NCBI GenBank assembly: GCA_027310565.1
Contig: DAIDAP010000013.1
Span: 1 to 34,969 of the forward strand
DNA from: Chloroflexota bacterium
GTDB lineage: Bacteria > Chloroflexota > Limnocylindria > P2-11E
Reading direction: 5' to 3'
DNA: 34,969 bases
In this document: one piece after another, positions 23,829-34,969 of the stretch
Layout of the letters: the number at the start of each line of letters is the position of its first letter
How positions within the stretch are numbered: the stretch's first letter is position 1
Translations under genes and position numbers: made by a program
The notes under the pieces: generated by a model
The model's database searches: none
Seen by the model: only the letters and a program-made list of their open reading frames with translations
What the model was told of the DNA's origin: nothing

Positions 23829-24122
23829 CTAGAAGATCGCATCGGTGACGTCCTTCTCGCGGAGCATGCGCCGCTTCCACGTCGCGATCTGCGGAACGAC
23901 GTACGGCAGGAGCCGGAGCGAGTAGTACGGCGGGAGGATCGGGACGCCGAGGAGGTCGCCCATCGTCGTGAGGATGAAGAGGTGCTCCATGCTCGCGCGG
24001 CTGCGCATCGCGTAGCGGGTCATGTCGTGCGCGGCCATCCCGTAAGTGACCTCGCGGAACTTCGCCACGACGCCGCGCAGGCCGCCGGGCCGCTGCTCCT
24101 CGGGACGGTCCCTGCCGCTCAC
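23829..24122 (-). CDS. Small paralogue B of the ArsA unit (97 aa)
   Basis: Starts with GTG 3 nt after the preceding gene's stop, with GAGG just upstream. The core EHLFILTTMGDLLGVPILPP then YYSLRLLPYVVPQIATWKRR is almost the same as in the 91-aa gene (ETIFMLVTLGDLIGVPVLPP, YYSLRVLPYVVPEIATWKRR). A hydrophobic stretch with a PP break could form a membrane-inserting or amphipathic hairpin. N-terminally it has FREVTYGMAAHDMTRYAMRSR. Function unknown; it may be a client, membrane anchor or adaptor of the ArsA-like ATPases encoded next to it. Confidence 0.82.
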   Translation of the reverse strand: MSGRDRPEEQRPGGLRGVVAKFREVTYGMAAHDMTRYAMRSRASMEHLFILTTMGDLLGVPILPPYYSLRLLPYVVPQIATWKRRMLREKDVTDAIF

Positions 24123-24125
24123 GCC

Positions 24126-24401
24126 TCACACCCCGTGCAGGTCATAGTCGTGCTCCTCGCTGAACTCGCGCTCGCGGAGCACGCGACGCTTCCACGTCGC
24201 GATCTCCGGCACCACGTACGGTAGCACGCGGAGCGAGTAGTACGGCGGCAGGACCGGTACGCCGATGAGGTCGCCCAGCGTCACGAGCATGAAGATGGTC
24301 TCGAGGTTCGAGCGCATCGCGAGCGCCTCGCGCTCGAACTCGTGTCCGGTCATCCCGTACAGGAACTCGCGGACGGCGCCCACGAACGACATCCGGCTCA
24401 T
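24126..24401 (-). CDS. Small paralogue A of the ArsA unit (91 aa)
   Basis: First gene of the unit; ATG 24401 with GGAG ten nt upstream. VREFLYGMTGHEFEREALAM precedes the shared hydrophobic core (see 23829-24122). The C-terminus is acidic, REREFSEEHDYDLHGV, unlike the paralogue, which ends REKDVTDAIF. Two small paralogues followed by two ATPase paralogues point to duplication of an ancestral small-protein/ATPase pair, and to one small partner per ATPase. Not recognised as a named family. Confidence 0.82.
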   Translation of the reverse strand: MSRMSFVGAVREFLYGMTGHEFEREALAMRSNLETIFMLVTLGDLIGVPVLPPYYSLRVLPYVVPEIATWKRRVLREREFSEEHDYDLHGV

Positions 24402-24425
24402 GTCCGTCTACCATTCTCCACCCGC

Positions 24426-25094
24426 ATGCCCGACCTGAGCACGCTCCTCCAGAGCCTCGGCGTCGTCCTCGTCGTCGCCGTGCTGCTCTGGTTCACGGCG
24501 GGCACCCAGGCGAACATCCGCACCGGGAACCGGGTCATGCGCTGGCTCCAGGCGGGGCTCCCCGCCGTCGGGCCGCGGGCGACGGTCCGCTGGCTCGGGA
24601 GCAGCGTCGCGGATCTGCGCGTCGTCGAGCCACGCGCGCCGTACCGCGCGGCCGAGCTCAAGATCGTCCTCGAGCCGCGCGACGTGGGCGCGCTCTGGGC
24701 GCTCACCCGCTCGCGCGGGCGGCGCGACTTCCTCCTCCTGCGTGCCGACCTCGTCCGCGCGCCGCGGTTCCGCGCCGATCTCGTCGCGCCGGCGGCATGG
24801 ACCGCCGGCGACCGCCGCGCCGACGACGCGCCGTTCGACCGCGAGGAGACCTGGACCGACGCGACCGGCGGCGCCGTGTCGCTCCGCGCCGACCGCGGCG
24901 CCGACGTCGCGGCGCTCGAGCGCACCTGGGATGCGCTCCAGCGCCAGGCCGGCGGGATGTGGCGCATCTCGGTGCGGCCGCTCGTGCCGCACCTCGAGCT
25001 GCACCTGCGCGTGCCGGCGGTCGAGCGGACCGACGCGCGGGTGCTGCTCGAGACGATCGGCGAGCTCGCCCGGACGCTCGGCGGAGGGCGGTGA
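24426..25094 (+). CDS. Single-pass membrane protein of unknown function
   Basis: 222 aa from ATG 24426. Residues 6-25 (LLQSLGVVLVVAVLLWFTAG) form one N-terminal membrane helix; the rest is soluble, with DLRVVEPRAPYRAAELKIVL and a C-terminal region MWRISVRPLVPHLELHLRVP. The frame is open to 24342, but that part would overlap the divergent small gene. Only 24 bp separate the two divergent starts and there is no Shine-Dalgarno sequence, so the message may be leaderless. Its place beside the ArsA unit may mean shared function; unproven. Confidence 0.75.
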   Translation: MPDLSTLLQSLGVVLVVAVLLWFTAGTQANIRTGNRVMRWLQAGLPAVGPRATVRWLGSSVADLRVVEPRAPYRAAELKIVLEPRDVGALWALTRSRGRRDFLLLRADLVRAPRFRADLVAPAAWTAGDRRADDAPFDREETWTDATGGAVSLRADRGADVAALERTWDALQRQAGGMWRISVRPLVPHLELHLRVPAVERTDARVLLETIGELARTLGGGR

Positions 25095-25098
25095 CGAG

Positions 25099-25129
25099 GA
25101 GGGCCGGAGGCTTCGTGCCTCCGGCCCTC
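25099..25129. terminator. Bidirectional terminator between convergent genes
   Basis: A perfect 13-bp stem (GAGGGCCGGAGGC and its complement) around the loop TTCGT lies right after the membrane-protein stop and 25 bp before the cstA stop on the other strand. There is no U-tract on either side, but position and symmetry suit a terminator used from both directions. Confidence 0.8.
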
Positions 25130-25153
25130 GCGCGGAAAGGAACGCGTCGCGGG

Positions 25154-27022
25154 CTAGTCGCCGGTCGCGGCGTGCGCGGGTGCGGGGGCCGGAACGGCGC
25201 GGAGCCGGTTCCACGCGCCCCACGCGTCGTACGCGATGACGAGCGCCGCCACGACGAGCAGGATCGCGATCGCGATCATCGCCCACGCGCCGGCGATGGA
25301 GATCCCCGCCGCGCCGGGCTTGATCACGATGGTGTTGTAGAGGTTGTACGCGGTGACCCCTGTCGCGACGATCGTCGTGATGTACATGAACAGCATCGGG
25401 AGGCCGGCGTACGCCGGGTTCCGCTTCGTCGACGCGAGCCAGATCGTGACGAGCAGCAGGCTGAGCGCCGCCATGAGCTGGTTCGACGCGCCGAAGAGCT
25501 GCCAGAGGTACACCCACGTCCCGGAGAGGACGAGGGCGAGCACGAGGATCGCGGAGGTGATCGTCGCGATGTGCTGGTTCTTGAACCCGAGCCACACCTC
25601 GCCGAGCCACTCGCCGAGGGTGACGCGCATGACGCGGAAGATCAGCTGGACGACGGTGAGCACGATGACGACGAAGGCGCCGAACCCGAGCGCCGTGCCG
25701 TACGGGACGCCGATGAGGCCGAATGTCGCGGTGTTGAGGAGGTTGCCGACTCCCGCGGCGAACGCACCCGCGCCGGCGCCGCCGGCGATGGACACCGCGG
25801 TGAGCGAGAGCAGGCCGAGCGTGTTCTCGCTGAACATGCCGCCGCCGCCGACCGGCAGCGCGTCGGTCTCGTACTCGAGCTGGCGGGCCGTGCCGACCGA
25901 GCCGAAAAGCGCGTGCCAGCCGGAGATCGCGCCGCAGGCGATGGTCACGAAGAGCATCGGCCAGAGCGGCTGGAACGCGCCGGAGGCCTGGATGGCCGCG
26001 GTCCCGGTGAAGGTCGTGAACGCGGGGGTCTTGAACGAGGCGAGCGCCGCGTTCGTGAACGGCGCGAGGACCGCGCCGATCGCGCTGACGACGATGACGA
26101 TCGCCATGATCCAGAAGCCGATGTAGTTCACCGGCTGCGCGAAACGCCAGATCGCGAGGTTGGTCCCGAGGTAGCTGAACGCGATGAGGAAGAGGGCCCA
26201 CAGGAGGAAGCTCGGCATGACCTGGATCGTGCCGGTCTTCGGGTCGCCGTACGCGCCGGCGAGGCGCGGGTCGGCGCCCGTCGGGTCGATGACGCTGTAG
26301 AGCGCGCCGGCGCCGTTGAGCGCCTTGTTGATGCCGACGACGGCGGCGCTCACCGGTCCCGCGTCCCACGTCGGCGCCTTGCCCTGGGCGAACGTCACGC
26401 CCGCGGGTCCGAGCGCCATCGCGCCCATGGTGAGCACGACGATGAGGAGCGTGACCCAGATGAGGTCGGCGCGCCTGCGGTAGAGGAGCCACCCGCCGAG
26501 GAGGCCCATGAGTGCGAGGACGAGGATGCCGAACGGCACGTCGGGCCGCGCGTCGAGGATGGATCCCATGATGCCGACGAACGCGCCGCCGATGAGCAGC
26601 AGGTAGAAGAAGATGAAGACGAACATGATCGTGCGCGTGCGCGGGCTCACGAAGCGGTGCGCGATGGCGGAGAGCGAGTTCCCGTCGTTGCGCACGCTCA
26701 TGATGATCGCGGAATAGTCGCTGGCCCAGCCGATGAAGCTCACGCCGATCAGGAGCCAGAGGATCGAGGGGACCCATCCCCAGATGTTCGCCGCGGTGAT
26801 GACGCCGACGATCGGGCCCGCGGCCGCGATGGACTTGAAGTGGTAGCCGTACAGGATGAAGCGGCTGGTCGGGACGAAGTCGGCACCGTCCATGTACATC
26901 TTGGCCGGCGTCGCCTTCTTCTCGTCGGACTGGATGACGACCCGGTCGATGCGGCGTGCGTAGTAGTTGTACGCGAGGTAGATGACCACGATGCCCGCGA
27001 GGACGACCCAGAGTGAGTTCAT
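25154..27022 (-). CDS. cstA: CstA-family carbon starvation / peptide-pyruvate transporter
   Basis: 622 aa, polytopic, many membrane helices. Family hallmarks: the early YARRIDRVV, then GADFVPTSRFILYGYHFKSI, AGPIVGVITA, and the long series of hydrophobic helices ending with the charged C-terminus. CstA proteins take up peptides or pyruvate during carbon limitation. The ATG is preceded by a perfect AAGGAG at 5 nt. It is the last gene of a minus-strand series behind rpoC, 49 nt after a CQHC thioredoxin-like gene. The usual small partner YbdD is not seen. Confidence 0.92.
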   Translation of the reverse strand: MNSLWVVLAGIVVIYLAYNYYARRIDRVVIQSDEKKATPAKMYMDGADFVPTSRFILYGYHFKSIAAAGPIVGVITAANIWGWVPSILWLLIGVSFIGWASDYSAIIMSVRNDGNSLSAIAHRFVSPRTRTIMFVFIFFYLLLIGGAFVGIMGSILDARPDVPFGILVLALMGLLGGWLLYRRRADLIWVTLLIVVLTMGAMALGPAGVTFAQGKAPTWDAGPVSAAVVGINKALNGAGALYSVIDPTGADPRLAGAYGDPKTGTIQVMPSFLLWALFLIAFSYLGTNLAIWRFAQPVNYIGFWIMAIVIVVSAIGAVLAPFTNAALASFKTPAFTTFTGTAAIQASGAFQPLWPMLFVTIACGAISGWHALFGSVGTARQLEYETDALPVGGGGMFSENTLGLLSLTAVSIAGGAGAGAFAAGVGNLLNTATFGLIGVPYGTALGFGAFVVIVLTVVQLIFRVMRVTLGEWLGEVWLGFKNQHIATITSAILVLALVLSGTWVYLWQLFGASNQLMAALSLLLVTIWLASTKRNPAYAGLPMLFMYITTIVATGVTAYNLYNTIVIKPGAAGISIAGAWAMIAIAILLVVAALVIAYDAWGAWNRLRAVPAPAPAHAATGD

Positions 27023-27071
27023 GGAGACTCCTTCTCTCAGCTCGTCATAGGTCGCGCGAAGCGATGCTCGG

Positions 27072-27476
27072 CTACGCCTCCCCCCTTCTCTCCGGGCCGG
27101 TGCCCTGCCGAGCGAGCCGCAGCTCGACGGCGCGGTCCGCGGCGGCGAAGTCGGCGCCGACGATTCGGTCGCGGCCGTCGACGACGACCGCGGGGTAGCG
27201 GCGGACGCCGTGCCGGAGCGACTTCCACGCGCCCTCGATCGAGGCGGCGTCGACCACCCGCACGCTCACCCGGCCGGCGTGCCGCTGGAGGAGCGCATGG
27301 ACCCAGTCGGAGAGGCGCTGGTAGTCCTGGAGGAGGTCGTCCGGGAGGGCATCGGCGGCCTCCCGGCGATGGACGCGCTCCGCGAGGCCGACCCCGGCGA
27401 ACGCCACCTCGCAGTGCTGACAGTGGCGGAAGACGGTCGGCGCGTACGCGATCACCTCGATGGTGACTGGCCGCAT
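27072..27476 (-). CDS. Thioredoxin-fold protein with CQHC motif
   Basis: 134 aa. RHCQHCEVAF near residues 17-26 supplies the CxxC, and the C-terminal half VRVVDAASIEGAWKSLRHGV then RRYPAVVVDGRDRIVGADF has the cis-Pro strand (YPAVVV) of thioredoxin-like domains. The middle is a helical insertion (LLQDYQRLSDWVHALLQRH). It starts 3 nt after the DUF2325-like stop with GAGG upstream, so it is coupled to it. I recall similar proteins next to cstA in other bacteria. Substrate unknown. Confidence 0.82.
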   Translation of the reverse strand: MRPVTIEVIAYAPTVFRHCQHCEVAFAGVGLAERVHRREAADALPDDLLQDYQRLSDWVHALLQRHAGRVSVRVVDAASIEGAWKSLRHGVRRYPAVVVDGRDRIVGADFAAADRAVELRLARQGTGPERRGEA

Positions 27477-27479
27477 CTT

Positions 27480-28214
27480 TCAGCCTCGCCTCGGACCTGT
27501 CGGCCCGAGGATACTCCCGCCCGCCGTGCCGGGCGGCGGGCACGCCCGGCCTCCTGGGGGGCCGGGCGCTCGGCCGCGCCGAACGCCGCTTTCCGCCTCG
27601 CGTCGCGCGGCCCACGCGGTGATCGCGTCGATGAGGGCCGCGGCACCGCGCTTCGCGACGGTGATCCTCTTTCCGCCGCGGTCGGGGATCTGGCTGTAGA
27701 GCATCGACACCTTGTGCCTGAGCTCGGTGCCCGCCCAGATCACGACGACGTCCGCCCACGCGTGGTCGGCCGCGGCCCGCTCCTTCGTCCAGCGCGCCGT
27801 GCCATCGACCTGTCGCAGCTCCGCGATCGGAGCGAGCTGCCGGTCGATCTCCGAGCGCGTGCCCGCCGAGCCGCCCACGACGACGACGCGCAGCCTGCGT
27901 CCCGCTCCGCCGAGGCGCAGCGCGCTCCGTCGGGCAGCCGATCCTCCGCAGCGCCGACAGGCGCTCGCGCTCACGGCGATCAGCCGCCTGCCGTCGGCCG
28001 GCACGCCCGCGGCGCACTCCGCGCAGAGCAGGACGAACGCCCGCGCGAGGACCTCTTCGACGCGCGGGATCTTCTCCGGACTGATCCGGGTCTTGCGCGG
28101 GTTGGTCAGCCCGGCGGCCTCGAGCTCCGCCCGCGCGAGCGCGGTGTCCGCCTCGCTCCCGACGCCCAGACGCGCGAGCACGTCCACGATCGGGAGGCCG
28201 GCGCGCCCAGCCAA
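27480..28214 (-). CDS. Zinc-ribbon and DUF2325-like protein
   Basis: About 244 aa from TTG 28214, 38 nt behind rpoC; the start is uncertain. The N-terminal part GLPIVDVLARLGVGSEADTA is a helical, SpoVT/HTH-like region; then cysteine pairs CAEC and CRRC suggest a zinc ribbon. The C-terminal domain starts LRVVVVGGSAGTRSEIDRQL and includes WADVVVIWAGTELRHKVSML, the pattern of DUF2325 (a Rossmann-like strand, VVxxxxSxH, Lys near the end). The last ~40 residues are low-complexity G/P/R. Function not known. Confidence 0.65.
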   Translation of the reverse strand: MAGRAGLPIVDVLARLGVGSEADTALARAELEAAGLTNPRKTRISPEKIPRVEEVLARAFVLLCAECAAGVPADGRRLIAVSASACRRCGGSAARRSALRLGGAGRRLRVVVVGGSAGTRSEIDRQLAPIAELRQVDGTARWTKERAAADHAWADVVVIWAGTELRHKVSMLYSQIPDRGGKRITVAKRGAAALIDAITAWAARREAESGVRRGRAPGPPGGRACPPPGTAGGSILGPTGPRRG

Positions 28215-28252
28215 CCTACGTCGCCCACTCGACCTGATCCGCGAGCGCCAGC

Positions 28253-32590
<4,338 letters not shown>

Positions 32591-32595
32591 GTGCG

Positions 32596-34969
<2,374 letters not shown>

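Overview
The window reads as chromosomal DNA of a high-G+C bacterium. The extended S12 loop, the RpoC with a long coiled-coil insertion and acidic tail, and the CstA plus CQHC-thioredoxin pair together suggest Chloroflexota or a related soil lineage. That placement is inference from remembered family traits; no search was run. The frame is the RNA-polymerase/str cluster, all on the minus strand: rpoB (5' part outside the window), rpoC, then, after about 25 kb of other genes, rpsL, rpsG, fusA and the first 47 codons of tuf. In most bacteria rpoC and rpsL are neighbours, so the 25 kb between them is the unusual part.

Right part (about 13.2-28.2 kb, high G+C, host-like). Directly behind rpoC come a zinc-ribbon/DUF2325-like gene, a CQHC thioredoxin-fold gene and cstA. 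A bidirectional terminator and a divergent single-pass membrane protein follow. Then comes a minus-strand unit of two paralogous small proteins and two paralogous ArsA/Get3-like ATPases. After a recognisable promoter there are two very large proteins of unknown function (1090 aa with a Tat signal, and 1295 aa), and then a stand-alone ERCC4-type nuclease with a C-terminal winged helix.

Left part (about 3.5-12.9 kb, visibly lower G+C and different codon use). This is a defence-type accessory island. It holds a broken tyrosine recombinase fused to the 3' stump of another gene; a small-alarmone-synthetase-like gene with an overlapping 82-aa partner (candidate toxin-antitoxin pair); a small HTH gene; a PvuII-family N4-cytosine methyltransferase with no nuclease beside it; and a tightly overlapping four-gene operon (PLD nuclease-SF2 helicase, 75-aa protein, DndD/SMC-like ATPase with zinc hook, 123-aa protein). 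A divergent reader-like protein with two winged helices and a ScoMcrA-type SRA-like domain follows, then a BrnT/BrnA-type toxin-antitoxin pair. The four-gene operon, perhaps with the methyltransferase and reader, is the best candidate for an undescribed antiphage system.

The island is edged by relics. At 11914-12247 a frameshifted copy of the last ~110 codons of rpoC lies in the same orientation as the intact gene at 28 kb. At 13009-13140 an inverted, deleted copy of the ERCC4 gene's 3' part faces the intact one. These scars indicate that the rpoC-rpsL junction was rearranged by duplication or recombination. A further point in the core genes is RpoC's catalytic motif, which reads GADFDGD instead of the near-universal NADFDGD.
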